DNA of 64,000 nt, from the NCBI GenBank assembly GCA_964545315.1, contig CAZJGI010000009.1, positions 1-64,000 on the forward strand, given 5' to 3'. The position numbers and the translations under genes are program-made. Position 1 is the stretch's first letter. Every line of letters begins with the position of its first letter. Of this stretch, positions 16,883-25,638 are shown in pieces. The notes beneath the pieces are model-generated. The model was not told the origin of the DNA. It was given only the letters and a program-made list of their open reading frames with translations, and searched no databases. Source of the DNA: JAAYJR01 sp964545315 (lineage in GTDB: Bacteria > Bacteroidota > Bacteroidia > Bacteroidales > Prolixibacteraceae).

Positions 16883-17587
16883 ATGGAAGAACAAGAATTT
16901 TCAATGCCTAGAATAGGTGAAAAGGCACCTGAATTTAAAGCAGTAACTACACAGGGTGAAATAAACTTTCCTTCTGATTATAAGGGAAGCTGGGTTATTT
17001 TATTTAGCCATCCTGCAGATTTTACGCCTGTTTGTACTTCTGAGTTTATGACATTTGCAACAATGGAAAAGCAATTTAACAAGGCTAATTGTAAACTTGT
17101 CGGACTGTCTGTTGATGGTTTGTACAGCCACATTGCCTGGTTGCGGACTATCAAGGAAAAGATTGAATACAAGGGTATGAAAGATGTTGAAGTTACTTTT
17201 CCGCTCATTGAAGACATAACAATGGAGGTTGCAAAAAAGTACGGTATGATGATGCCGGGTGAAAGTAACACAAAAGCAGTCCGTGCTGTCTTTGTAATCG
17301 ACCCGAAGGGTATTATCAGGACGATTATCTATTATCCGTTAAGTCTTGGCCGTAACTTTGATGAACTGTACCGCGTTGTAATTGCTTTACAAACAGCCGA
17401 TGAATTCAATGTAGCAACACCTGCTGACTGGAGGCCCGGGGATGAAGTAATAGTGCCAACTGCAGGATCATGCGGAGTTGCCAAAGAAAGAATGGAAAAT
17501 AAGGAGGACATGCACTGTTATGATTGGTTTTTCTGCACCAAAAAACTGGATAAAGATACAGTTCTGAAAAAGATTATAAGGAAATAG
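16883..17587 (+). CDS. Peroxiredoxin, Prx6-like
   Basis: A 234-residue peroxiredoxin. The peroxidatic Cys is C51 in HPADFTPVCTSE, and the Arg of the active site lies in the NTKAVRAVFVIDPKG region. The C-terminal extension (about 175-234) with PADWRPGDEVIVP and cysteines C197, C212 and C218 (DWFFC) matches the long Prx6/archaeal type. It reduces hydrogen peroxide and organic peroxides in the cytoplasm. It follows dpsL after 21 bp and would remove the peroxide that DpsL also uses. Transcription ends in the long hairpin at 17634-17692. Confidence 0.93.
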   Translation: MEEQEFSMPRIGEKAPEFKAVTTQGEINFPSDYKGSWVILFSHPADFTPVCTSEFMTFATMEKQFNKANCKLVGLSVDGLYSHIAWLRTIKEKIEYKGMKDVEVTFPLIEDITMEVAKKYGMMMPGESNTKAVRAVFVIDPKGIIRTIIYYPLSLGRNFDELYRVVIALQTADEFNVATPADWRPGDEVIVPTAGSCGVAKERMENKEDMHCYDWFFCTKKLDKDTVLKKIIRK

Positions 17588-17633
17588 AATTTGTCGGTTT
17601 CGTCCTCCTTCAGACACTCTTCTGCCTGAAGTG

Positions 17634-17692
17634 AATATCTAAGGAAATAAAAACCCGGCTTTCATTGCCGGGTTTTTATTTCCTTAGATATT
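17634..17692. terminator. Bidirectional terminator, 26-bp perfect stem
   Basis: Arms 17634-17659 and 17667-17692 are perfectly complementary with a 7-nt loop (TTTCATT). The GC core is ACCCGGC/GCCGGGT, flanked by A5/T5 tracts. It lies between convergent genes and includes the stop codon of the DUF4126 gene. Confidence 0.9.
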
Positions 17693-18265
17693 ATTATTGT
17701 TTTTAAGTCTCCTTTTTCTTTTTGCATTTTTTCTGATAATAAAAATTATCAGAAATATAAGTATTGCAACAACAACTACCGGGAGGGCTATAGTTAGCAC
17801 AGAAATGCCTATTGCTGCTGCATTTTCACCTGTAGATACTACAGGATTCCCAAGGCCTGCTGTTGTCCCCGATGATGTCAATCGAATTGCTGTGGTAGCT
17901 CCCTGTACTGTTGCTGATGCACCACCGCCGATAATGATCGCCATCAGCCATTTAAGGAACCCGTTATCCACAGGAAGCACTGATGCTGCAAGCAGAGTTC
18001 CCGCACCTATGGCAAGTGGCATTGCAATACTGTCAAGCAGGTTGTCAACAAATGGCACATAATAGGCTATGATCTCAATGATAGTTGCAACACTTAAAGC
18101 AGTCAGTGTGGCTGTGGATTGCAACCACATAAAACCTTCGTTCAGAGGTAAGAAGCCTAATCGGGCAGCCAGTCCTGCAACAAACAGGGGGAGAAATACC
18201 CTGAATCCTGCACTGGCACTTAATCCAATCCCTAAAGCCACAGCTACAATTATCTCTTTTTCCAT
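17684..18265 (-). CDS. DUF4126 membrane protein
   Basis: A 193-residue integral membrane protein of the DUF4126 family. It starts MEKEIIVAVALGIGLSASAGFRVFLPLF, has about five hydrophobic segments and a Gly-rich centre (IIGGGASATVQGATTAIRL), and ends in a basic tail (RKNAKRKRRLKNNNN). The function is unknown. Its ATG overlaps the stop of the upstream C45-like fragment (TAATG), and its own stop is inside the terminator stem. It belongs to the run of small genes that also holds DUF202. Confidence 0.85.
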   Translation of the reverse strand: MEKEIIVAVALGIGLSASAGFRVFLPLFVAGLAARLGFLPLNEGFMWLQSTATLTALSVATIIEIIAYYVPFVDNLLDSIAMPLAIGAGTLLAASVLPVDNGFLKWLMAIIIGGGASATVQGATTAIRLTSSGTTAGLGNPVVSTGENAAAIGISVLTIALPVVVVAILIFLIIFIIRKNAKRKRRLKNNNNI

Positions 18266-18630
18266 TAAATAATCAGGTTTCTGTAAACATTGGCAATAAA
18301 TGAGATATAAAGCTCCGGGCTGACTCCTGCTTTATCAGCAATTGCCCTTGCTTCTTCCAGCCAGTGGGGTGCAATATTTTCCACTATATTAATAAAGGTT
18401 TGAGAGCGTCTTATCAGTTCTTCCTCATTAATGCCGTTTTCTGAAGCTTTATCTAAAAAATAATTATCCATATCTTCCCTTACAGCTTTCTTGTTTATCA
18501 TTCCCCAAATATTTCCAATTTGTGATGCAGAACCGGATAAAAAGACAAGATCGGGTTCTTGGCCGATAGCTGGTAAGGATAAACTGAAAAATGCCAATAT
18601 CATTAAAATTTTATTCATCTGGCCCAACAT
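18265..18630 (-). pseudogene. N-terminal part of a C45 acyltransferase-like protein
   Basis: A 121-residue product with a signal peptide (MNKILMILAFFSLSLPAIGQ; the ATG at 18618 or 18630 both work). The rest matches the N-terminal pro-segment of C45-type autoproteolytic acyltransferases: LSGSASQIGNIWGMINKK, then APHWLEEARAIADKAGVSPELY and FIANVYRNL. In complete members the catalytic Cys and the large beta subunit follow directly. Here the frame stops and the DUF4126 gene begins, with no leftover of the missing part. It is therefore probably a truncated remnant, though a free-standing small protein cannot be excluded. Confidence 0.55.
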
Positions 18631-18925
18631 TATTAATGTAATAATTTTTTAATCTGTATTTTATCAGAAAATATCGGTAGATACCTACTATAATTAACAC
18701 CAGACTCAAACCTATCGACAGGTATCCAACCCATATGATATTTGTGAAATCTTTTAATTGAAGGAAGGCAATACCTGCCAGTAGCATATAGAGTGAAGTT
18801 CTTGAATAAGCAAGCAGTGTCCGCTCATTTGCAAGTTTGGTGCGCTCCAGGGCAAGATAATCCCTTAAAATTATTTGATCCTGATTATTGAAAATATTTT
18901 TGAATAATTTCAATTGTTTAAACAT
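18611..18925 (-). CDS. DUF202 (YidH-type) membrane protein
   Basis: A 104-residue protein with the DUF202 signature RDYLALERTKLANERTLLAYSRTSLYMLLAG and two predicted membrane segments (about 45-62 and 68-88). The function is unknown; the family is widespread in bacteria and in vacuolar transporter chaperone subunits. It overlaps the start of the C45-like fragment by 20 bp (or 8 bp using the later start), so the three small genes down to DUF4126 are probably one transcript. Confidence 0.88.
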   Translation of the reverse strand: MFKQLKLFKNIFNNQDQIILRDYLALERTKLANERTLLAYSRTSLYMLLAGIAFLQLKDFTNIIWVGYLSIGLSLVLIIVGIYRYFLIKYRLKNYYINNVGPDE

Positions 18926-19108
18926 AATATGTCCAAAAAATTTTAAATAAATAAAAGAGACTGAATTATCAGTTAATTATTTTGATAAGCTGCAATTTTT
19001 TTAAAAAATTTAGTATATGAAAAAGCCCTTTTTATGTATTATCACGGGCAGCAGTCATATCATTAACCTAATAAGACAGTCTCTTGAATGAAATAGTTTA
19101 AAAATCAG

Positions 19109-19381
19109 TTATGAAACGGCATCAGCCAAATCAGCCCCGGCTTTAAATTTTACAACTTTCTTTGCAGGAATCTTTATCTCTTTCCCTGTTTGAGGATTTC
19201 TTCCTGTACGTGAATTACGTTTACTTACAGAAAATGTTCCAAATCCTATAAGGGCCACCCTGTCACCTCCTTTAAGAGCATTCGTTGTTGAACTTATAAA
19301 AGCATTAAGAGCTTTTTTTGCATCTGCTTTAGTCAGGCCTGAACCTGCAGCCATTGCATCGATTAATTGTGCTTTGTTCAT
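19109..19381 (-). CDS. HU-family DNA-binding protein
   Basis: A 90-residue histone-like protein, standard length. Features are MNKAQLIDAMAAGSGLTKADAKKALNAF, GDRVALIGFGTFSV, and the DNA-contacting arm RNSRTGRNPQTGKEI with the minor-groove Pro in the arm. It is a dimeric nucleoid protein that bends DNA. It stands alone, 183 bp from the DUF202 gene. Confidence 0.96.
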   Translation of the reverse strand: MNKAQLIDAMAAGSGLTKADAKKALNAFISSTTNALKGGDRVALIGFGTFSVSKRNSRTGRNPQTGKEIKIPAKKVVKFKAGADLADAVS

Positions 19382-19590
19382 AAGTGGTAAATTTTTAATT
19401 AAACACTAAATTATTTAAATTAAACTCATTGAGTATATACATAAATTTTGTTAATCAGACTAAGTTTTTTTCAATTGCCTGCCGGATGTCTGAAATGCTT
19501 ATTATTATTGTTTTTTGATTAAGCTAAATTCAGAAATTACTTTTAAAATAACAAACCTTTAACTTCTTTTTTTTTGTTATTATAAGATAA

Positions 19591-20181
19591 TTATCGTTTA
19601 CTCATCATTTTTCCCAGAAATGACATTCCTAATTCAGCTATATCATCCATAACATTTCCGTCATTATCCCGATCCAGCAACTGGTTAATGATACTTTGAG
19701 ACTGAGGTACCTGTTTTTTTTGAGTATTAAGGTATGAATTAAGTATAGATTCTATTCCACTGCCCTGTTTGCCACTGTTTTTTCCGAGATAACCCATTAC
19801 TAAAGGAGCGGCCATTTCAAGAATTTTCCCTACTGACGAACTGTCAAGTCCTGAATCATTACTAATATACTTTTCAACATTTTGTCTTTTATTGCCAAGT
19901 ACATGTTTTAATATACCTGCACCATTACCTGTAGCAGGATTATTAAGAAAATCTCCAAGATGATCCAGAAGAGAACCGTCGTGGTCTTTTGCAACTGCAT
20001 TTTTTAGGGCAGAAGCCCCTTCTGAAGTACTGCTGTTTTTTGCCAAAGCATTAATAAGTATTGGAATAGCACTTCCCAGGGCACTTTTAGTTTGTGTTGG
20101 AGAAGCATTAACCTGATGGCTTATTGATTGTAAAGAATCATCGTCAATACGTGATAAAATTTCACCTAAAATATTTTTCAT
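19591..20181 (-). CDS. DUF937 (YidB-like) protein
   Basis: A 196-residue soluble protein. The N-terminal part (ILGEILSRIDDDSLQSISHQVNASPTQTKSALGSAIPILINALAKN) is the DUF937 pattern. Near the C-terminus there is a possible calcium loop DRDNDGNVMDDIAELG, like an EF-hand or dockerin loop, followed by a short helix with two Met. No enzymatic motif is visible. It neighbours HU and an amphipathic-helix protein. Function unknown. Confidence 0.8.
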   Translation of the reverse strand: MKNILGEILSRIDDDSLQSISHQVNASPTQTKSALGSAIPILINALAKNSSTSEGASALKNAVAKDHDGSLLDHLGDFLNNPATGNGAGILKHVLGNKRQNVEKYISNDSGLDSSSVGKILEMAAPLVMGYLGKNSGKQGSGIESILNSYLNTQKKQVPQSQSIINQLLDRDNDGNVMDDIAELGMSFLGKMMSKR

Positions 20182-20265
20182 ATGATTAATATTAATAATT
20201 TAAGAACTGATAAATTGAAAAAAACAGAAATGTAATTAAACTTTTAAATTTTTATAAATAAAATT

Positions 20266-20670
20266 TTATGCGTTTAATATTTCCCCGGGATTATCCTCTG
20301 GTTTATCCTCCGGTTTATCCTTATCCTTCATTTTATCCTTATATCTTTCGATAAGTTCATTTGCTTTACTTGCAAAATCTTTACCGGCAACTTCGGCTTT
20401 ATCCAGAAACTCTTCAGCTTTGTCCTCCATTTTATTTGCAAAGTCTTTAAGCTTATCTTTCATGCCGCTTTCTTCAAACTCTTCAAGTTTGTTTTCAAGG
20501 TAGTCTTCAGCTTTATCCAGAAATTCCTGAGCTTTTTTGAATCCATCACTTTTTTTGATTTTTCCTGAAGTCTCTTCAATAAAATCATCAGCTTTGTCAG
20601 CCCACTCTTTTGCTTTATCCAGGAGACTGTCTTTCTCCTGCTTCTTCCCTTTATTTATTTCTTCTGCCAT
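20266..20670 (-). CDS. Amphipathic-helix, Lys/Glu-rich protein
   Basis: A 134-residue, highly charged protein with no signal or membrane segment. Eleven-residue-like repeats of the form K-A-x-x-x-x-D-K-A (LLDKAKEWADKADDF, FLDKAEDYLENKLEEF, FLDKAEVAGKDFASKA) suggest long amphipathic helices, as in YtxH-like, LEA-like or apolipoprotein-like proteins. The tail is Lys/Asp/Pro-rich (DKPEDKPEDNPG). It could bind membranes or act in desiccation or stress tolerance, but this is inferred from composition only. Confidence 0.65.
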   Translation of the reverse strand: MAEEINKGKKQEKDSLLDKAKEWADKADDFIEETSGKIKKSDGFKKAQEFLDKAEDYLENKLEEFEESGMKDKLKDFANKMEDKAEEFLDKAEVAGKDFASKANELIERYKDKMKDKDKPEDKPEDNPGEILNA

Positions 20671-20756
20671 AATGTGATTATTAATTGATATAATATGTGA
20701 GTTTTAAAAGTAGATATTTGATTTTAATAAAAAAATGATTTTCATAAGAAATATTG

Positions 20757-21728
20757 CTATACAGCCATTTTTATTTCATTAATTATTAAATATGCTGTAT
20801 AAAAAATATATATCAGCAATAATATAGCTGCTTCCCATCTGTCCAGTTTCTTTTTCTTTCCGGTGAACATTGCAATAAATAGTATTATTGTACCTCCTGC
20901 AAGAAGGGAAAAATCAAAATTAAAACTTGTATGGTATTGGACAGGCCTGACGATTGCACTAACTCCCAGTATAAAAAAAATGTTGAAGATATTTGATCCG
21001 ATTATGTTCCCAACAGCAATATCGCTGTTTCTTTTCAGGGCTGCTATTACTGATGTAGCCATTTCGGGCAGAGAGGTACCGATAGCCACAATTGTCAGGC
21101 CTATTATTTTTTCACTTACACCCAATGAGGTTGCAAGTTTAACTGCATTGTCAATAACCAGCCTTCCTCCAATTATTAATCCTGCAAGACCGGCAATGAG
21201 GAGCAACACAATAATAAATAAAGATGAAAATTTTTTTTCACTGATTATCTGTTCCGTCGGGGTTCTTTTCATCTGCCTGTAAACATAGTAAAGGAATAAG
21301 ATGAACATTGTCAGCAATATGAAGCCGTCAATTCTGGAAAGTACCTGTTGATTTGAAAAGAAAAAATCATTTGAGATGAAAAATAAGAATGCCATGGCAA
21401 AGAAGGATATAGGAATTTCTTTCCACACAGTACTGGATTGAACTATCAAAGGAGTTATTATACCTGCTACACCCAATACAACAAACAGATTAAGGTTATT
21501 ACTGCCAATGACATTCCCGAATACTATATCCTGGTGATTTTGCCAGGATGCGATGGTATTTACAACCAGTTCAGGTGCCGAAGTTCCAAATGAAACTATT
21601 GTAAGCCCTATTGCCAGGTCAGATACATGATATTTTTTTGCAAGAGCTGATGCTCCGTCAACCAGCCAGTCTGCACTTTTTATAAGTAATACAAAACCTG
21701 CTATTAGCCAAATTAGTTGTAGGATCAT
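20757..21728 (-). CDS. Calcium/sodium antiporter, CaCA family (YrbG-like)
   Basis: A 323-residue membrane protein with about ten segments and two inverted alpha repeats: SFGTSAPELVVN (about residues 45-58) and AIGTSLPEMATS (about residues 220-231). These hold the ion-binding Glu/Asp and the GTS motifs. Each is followed by GNVIGSNNLN or GNIIGSNIFN. It probably exchanges Na+ or H+ for Ca2+ at the inner membrane. It is followed by the amphipathic-helix gene. Confidence 0.95.
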   Translation of the reverse strand: MILQLIWLIAGFVLLIKSADWLVDGASALAKKYHVSDLAIGLTIVSFGTSAPELVVNTIASWQNHQDIVFGNVIGSNNLNLFVVLGVAGIITPLIVQSSTVWKEIPISFFAMAFLFFISNDFFFSNQQVLSRIDGFILLTMFILFLYYVYRQMKRTPTEQIISEKKFSSLFIIVLLLIAGLAGLIIGGRLVIDNAVKLATSLGVSEKIIGLTIVAIGTSLPEMATSVIAALKRNSDIAVGNIIGSNIFNIFFILGVSAIVRPVQYHTSFNFDFSLLAGGTIILFIAMFTGKKKKLDRWEAAILLLIYIFYTAYLIINEIKMAV

Positions 21729-22047
21729 GATAAAACATTTTTGTATTCATGTTGTTTTTCCGCCGGGGAAATAAAAGAGTTTTTTACCGGAGGGGGATTA
21801 ATTACATTAATGATATTTTTTTGCCTATGTATTGTTATCAGAAAAGTTTGATATTCAGTTATCTTTGATATCATATTTATGTTGTAAAGGAAAAAATGGA
21901 TGGCATTAATATAACTATGCTTTTTTTTTCTGTCTAATGCCATTCCTTTCTGTTTTCATTTACGATATTTATTTCTATTATTACCTGCTATTTTTATGTT
22001 GACGATGCAATATTATAATTTTAATTTAAATCTTTTATAGCACGAGG

Positions 22048-23148
22048 ATGTTTAAGAAATCATTTTTCAGGAAATATTTATTACCAGGTTTTATTTTTCA
22101 GAGTGTCATAATTGGTGGCGGCTATGGAACGGGAAGGGAGCTTGTTGAGTATTTTCTCAGATTTGGACCTGTCGGAGGCCTTTTGGGAATGTTGTTTGTC
22201 GTTATTATTATCTGGTCTGTATTTTTGGCATTAACTTTTGAATTCTCAAGGTTGTTCAGGACATTTGACTACCGGACTTTTTTCAAAAAGCTTCTGGGGC
22301 CGGCGTGGCCGGTTTTTGAAGTAATATTTATTGCTTATCTTATTATAGTGCTTGCAGTACTTGGCTCTGCCTCCGGGGTATTGCTCCGTGATAGCTTTAA
22401 TGCCCCCTACATGGCAGGAGTATTGCTAATGTTGGTAATTGTGGGATATTTAACATTTAAAGGTTCAGCACTGATTGAGAAGATATTATCTTTTTGGTCC
22501 ATCCTTTTATATCTGGTTTATGCTCTTCTGCTGGTTCTCACTATAGTTAAATTCGGCCCGGATATTCATAACTCATTAGTTCATAAAAATATTGAACCGG
22601 GATGGTTTGGCTCGGGCATTAAGTATGCCCTTTATAATTTGGCTAATGTTGTTGGTATTCTTTTTTGTCTCAGATATATTGAAACACGCAAAGAAGCTCT
22701 GATTTCAGGGGTTATTGCAGGTTTTACCGGAATAATTCCTGCCTTGCTTTTTTATTTTTCAATAATTGGATACTATCCGGAAATATTACCTGTTGAAATT
22801 CCATCGGTTTATGCATTTGGAAAATTAGATACTCCGTTTTTATTTATAACATTTCAAATTATTCTTTACGGTACCCTGATCGAGACCGGAACAGCACTGA
22901 TCCATGCAGTAAATGAAAGGGTTCAGGTAACCTTCATGTCACTTGGCAGAGAATTGCCCCGATTTTACCGGCCGGTTATTGCTTCAGTTTTTTTACTGGC
23001 AGCCTTTGGTATCTCCATTTTCGGATTGGTAAACCTTATAGCTAAAGGTTACGGTACGGTAAGTTGGGGATTTTTAATAGTTTATATACTGCCTTTGGCT
23101 ACATTCGGGGTATACAAAATAATAAAAGCGAAAACCGGTCAGGGATAA
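22048..23148 (+). CDS. YkvI-family membrane transporter-like protein
   Basis: A 366-residue integral membrane protein with about ten hydrophobic segments. It opens with LPGFIFQSVIIGGGYGTGRELVEYF, the glycine-rich unwound first helix of LeuT/APC-fold transporters of the YkvI type. Sodium-coupled uptake is suspected for the fold, but no substrate is known. Single gene; the next gene is convergent and 5 bp away. Confidence 0.82.
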   Translation: MFKKSFFRKYLLPGFIFQSVIIGGGYGTGRELVEYFLRFGPVGGLLGMLFVVIIIWSVFLALTFEFSRLFRTFDYRTFFKKLLGPAWPVFEVIFIAYLIIVLAVLGSASGVLLRDSFNAPYMAGVLLMLVIVGYLTFKGSALIEKILSFWSILLYLVYALLLVLTIVKFGPDIHNSLVHKNIEPGWFGSGIKYALYNLANVVGILFCLRYIETRKEALISGVIAGFTGIIPALLFYFSIIGYYPEILPVEIPSVYAFGKLDTPFLFITFQIILYGTLIETGTALIHAVNERVQVTFMSLGRELPRFYRPVIASVFLLAAFGISIFGLVNLIAKGYGTVSWGFLIVYILPLATFGVYKIIKAKTGQG

Positions 23149-23153
23149 TATTT

Positions 23154-24020
23154 TTATCTGTGAAATTTTTCTGAGATGAATTTAAGGCCGTCAAATAAGC
23201 CTGTACGCCAATAACCCCATGAATGTCCTCCGTTTCTTACACGATACTCATGGGGAATACCCAGGTCACGCATTTTAATGTGTAAAGTAGAATTTCCTTT
23301 ATAAAGGAAGTCATCATCGCCGCAGTCAATATAAAACCTTATAGATTTAAGTTTCTCAAGGTCTGTATTTTCGATCAGATGCAGTACGCTGTATGATTTC
23401 CAGTAATCACTAACCTGTCCGTTTTTAGCCACAAGCCCGTATATATTATTGAAGTAACGGTCATGGCCTTTTTTGGTAAGTATTTCTTCATCCGTATAAA
23501 TTCCTGAACTCAATGCAACACATGATGAAAACATTTCAGGGTGCCTTATCGACAAAAAGAGAGATCCGTTACCACCCATTGACAGGCCACCGATAGCCCT
23601 GAATTCTTTTTTTGCACGTATACGGTAATTTTTCTCAATAAAGGGAATAAATTCCTCAATGAACATATCCTCCCAGGGATCATTACCATCATAACTGTTT
23701 ATATACCATGTTATTTTACCATCGGGCATAACAATGATACATGGAGGGAATTCTCCATTTGCAATTCCACGGTCAGCAATTATATTAGCTTCTCCAAATT
23801 GTATCCAGGCCGTCTCATCGTCGGAGTATCCATGTAAAAGGTATAGTACAGGATAACTTCTTTCTGAGGTTTCATAGTCCGGTGGAAGATAAATGGAATA
23901 TTCCACCGGATAATTTACCTTGCTGCTGTTAAATACCAGAGATTCCAGTACTTTGCCGTTTTGTGCAGTTACAAGAGTTTCCAGTGTTAGGCTGATCAGC
24001 AGAAAAAACAGTTTATACAT
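23154..24020 (-). CDS. Exported esterase, alpha/beta hydrolase (esterase D/XynZ-like)
   Basis: A 288-residue protein with a signal peptide (MYKLFFLLISLTLETLVTAQ). Motifs are YPVLYLLHGYSDDETAW (oxyanion region), GGLSMGGNGS with the nucleophilic Ser near residue 149, IDCGDDDFL for the acid, and RNGGHSWGYW for the catalytic His. This is the feruloyl/acetyl-xylan esterase type with a LYLLHG start. It probably removes ester groups from a polysaccharide or other substrate in the periplasm. It follows the TPL-like gene on the same strand after 21 bp, which may be an operon. Confidence 0.88.
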   Translation of the reverse strand: MYKLFFLLISLTLETLVTAQNGKVLESLVFNSSKVNYPVEYSIYLPPDYETSERSYPVLYLLHGYSDDETAWIQFGEANIIADRGIANGEFPPCIIVMPDGKITWYINSYDGNDPWEDMFIEEFIPFIEKNYRIRAKKEFRAIGGLSMGGNGSLFLSIRHPEMFSSCVALSSGIYTDEEILTKKGHDRYFNNIYGLVAKNGQVSDYWKSYSVLHLIENTDLEKLKSIRFYIDCGDDDFLYKGNSTLHIKMRDLGIPHEYRVRNGGHSWGYWRTGLFDGLKFISEKFHR

Positions 24021-24041
24021 TATTACACGGGAGTTAGTATG

Positions 24042-25502
24042 TTAGAGGGAATCCCCAAAATCTTCCCTGAATTTGGCAATAAGTTTTTCAGTCCAGTTTG
24101 TTTTTGGTTTAAGACGGCCCATAAAAAATCTCAGAAGCGGAGGTTCTTCAACCCATTCAAGACCCTCTACCAGGTCACGATTATCATACAACCATTTTAC
24201 CCTGTCAATCATGTAAATAGTTTGTGAAAGAGTGAACACACGCCTTGGAAAGGCCAGTCTGAGCAGTTCGACGTCAGCAAGAATATCATTTCCATCTTCA
24301 TCACGGGTACTGGAAATAGTACCACGTTCCATTCCCCTTATTCCTGATATTATATAGAGAGCTGAAGCCAACGCTCCTGCCGGGTATTCCTGCTGAGGAA
24401 CATGGGGTAAGAACCCCATAGCGTCGATATGGCATCCCAGTGCTCCGGGAGGAGTTATGACAGGTATGCCGGCATCATCGAGTTGTGTTACTGCATAGTC
24501 AATAAATGATGGTGACTGGCTGATAATTGTTTCATCACATGTTTCATTAATTCCAACGGCCATTGCCTCAATCTCTCTTACTGACATACCTCCGTATGTA
24601 AGAAATCCTTCATAAAGGACAAGAAGGTCGCGCATCTTCAGGTAAAGGTCTTCCCTGTTGGTTACAATGCCTCCTCCCCGGGTTGAACTAACCTTCCTGC
24701 TTGAGAAATAAACAAGATCAGAATAAGAGCACATCTCCAGCAAGATGTCTTTGATAGGTGTATCTTTAAATTCCTCTTCACGTTGTTTAATAAAATATGC
24801 ATTTTCTCCTATAAGACTGGCATCCAATACCATCATAGTGTCATTTTCAACACATAGCTTTTTTACATCCCGCATATTCTGCATAGAAAAAGGCTGTCCG
24901 CCAATTAGGTTAGTCGAAGCTTCCATGCGCACAAATGCAACTTTTTCTTTGCCATATTTATTGAAAATATCTTTTAATTTCTTGATATCAATATTCCCTT
25001 TGAAAGGTTTATCACTTTTTATCTGAAGAGCATCATCGCCAAAAATCTCAAGTACTTTTCCTCCGTTTAACTCCATATGAGCTTTCGTGGTGGTAAAGTG
25101 ATAATTCATCGGAATAACATCACCCTTTTTAATAAATGCCTGGGAAACAATATTTTCAGCAGCCCTTCCCTGGTGAACCGGTAAGACGTAGTTTTTACCA
25201 AAAACCTCTCTGAGTGCCTCTTCCATCCTGTAAAAACTTTGTGAACCTGCATATGCATCATCAGCCTGTAGCATCGATGAAATCTGGTTGTCACTCATTG
25301 CATTTGTCCCGGAGTCGGTAAGCATATCCAGAAATATGTCTTTCGTGCTTAGCAGAAAAGTATTATAACCTGCTTTGTCAATTGCTTCTTTTCTCTCTTC
25401 AATAGGTTTTAAAAAAAGCTTTTGAACGATCCTGACCTTATGTAATTCCACAGGAATTTGTTCCCCTTTATAAAACTTAATTTTGTTATTTTTATCAGTC
25501 AT
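24042..25502 (-). CDS. Tyrosine phenol-lyase/tryptophanase-family lyase
   Basis: A 486-residue PLP enzyme. Conserved features are LTDSGTNAMSD (60-70), DAYAGS, VHQGRAAEN (PLP phosphate site), FTTTKAHME, ASTNLIGGQPFSM, the PLP-lysine K270 in SSRK, and LRLAFPRRVF. Specificity positions look TPL-like: Arg393 in GMERG (Ile in tryptophanase) and Phe459 in LRFF (His in tryptophanase). The conserved Arg in the D-x-x-R motif that contacts the PLP oxygen is Leu230 here (DASLIGENAYF). The family cleaves tyrosine or tryptophan to phenol or indole plus pyruvate and ammonia. The substrate here is uncertain. Confidence 0.75.
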   Translation of the reverse strand: MTDKNNKIKFYKGEQIPVELHKVRIVQKLFLKPIEERKEAIDKAGYNTFLLSTKDIFLDMLTDSGTNAMSDNQISSMLQADDAYAGSQSFYRMEEALREVFGKNYVLPVHQGRAAENIVSQAFIKKGDVIPMNYHFTTTKAHMELNGGKVLEIFGDDALQIKSDKPFKGNIDIKKLKDIFNKYGKEKVAFVRMEASTNLIGGQPFSMQNMRDVKKLCVENDTMMVLDASLIGENAYFIKQREEEFKDTPIKDILLEMCSYSDLVYFSSRKVSSTRGGGIVTNREDLYLKMRDLLVLYEGFLTYGGMSVREIEAMAVGINETCDETIISQSPSFIDYAVTQLDDAGIPVITPPGALGCHIDAMGFLPHVPQQEYPAGALASALYIISGIRGMERGTISSTRDEDGNDILADVELLRLAFPRRVFTLSQTIYMIDRVKWLYDNRDLVEGLEWVEEPPLLRFFMGRLKPKTNWTEKLIAKFREDFGDSL

Positions 25503-25536
25503 TTTATTATTTTTATTGAGTTGATGTTAAAATGTC

Positions 25537-25544
25537 CAAAAGTA
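25537..25544 (-). promoter_or_regulatory. Possible -7 element of lyase gene
   Basis: On the minus strand TACTTTTG matches TAnnTTTG, 35 bp before the start of the lyase gene. The -33 region is not clear. Confidence 0.35.
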
Positions 25545-25638
25545 ATTTCTTATTATTGAAAATCATCATGATTTTATATTGTTTTTATTAAAATTTATAT
25601 TGAATCAATATAACATCTTATTAAATAAAAAATATTTT

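Noticed and set aside
21725..21943. 72-codon frame upstream of the antiporter gene, overlapping it by 4 bp
   Set aside because: The composition is AT-driven (Ile, Asn, Lys, Tyr), with no motif; it looks like the untranslated leader of the antiporter gene.
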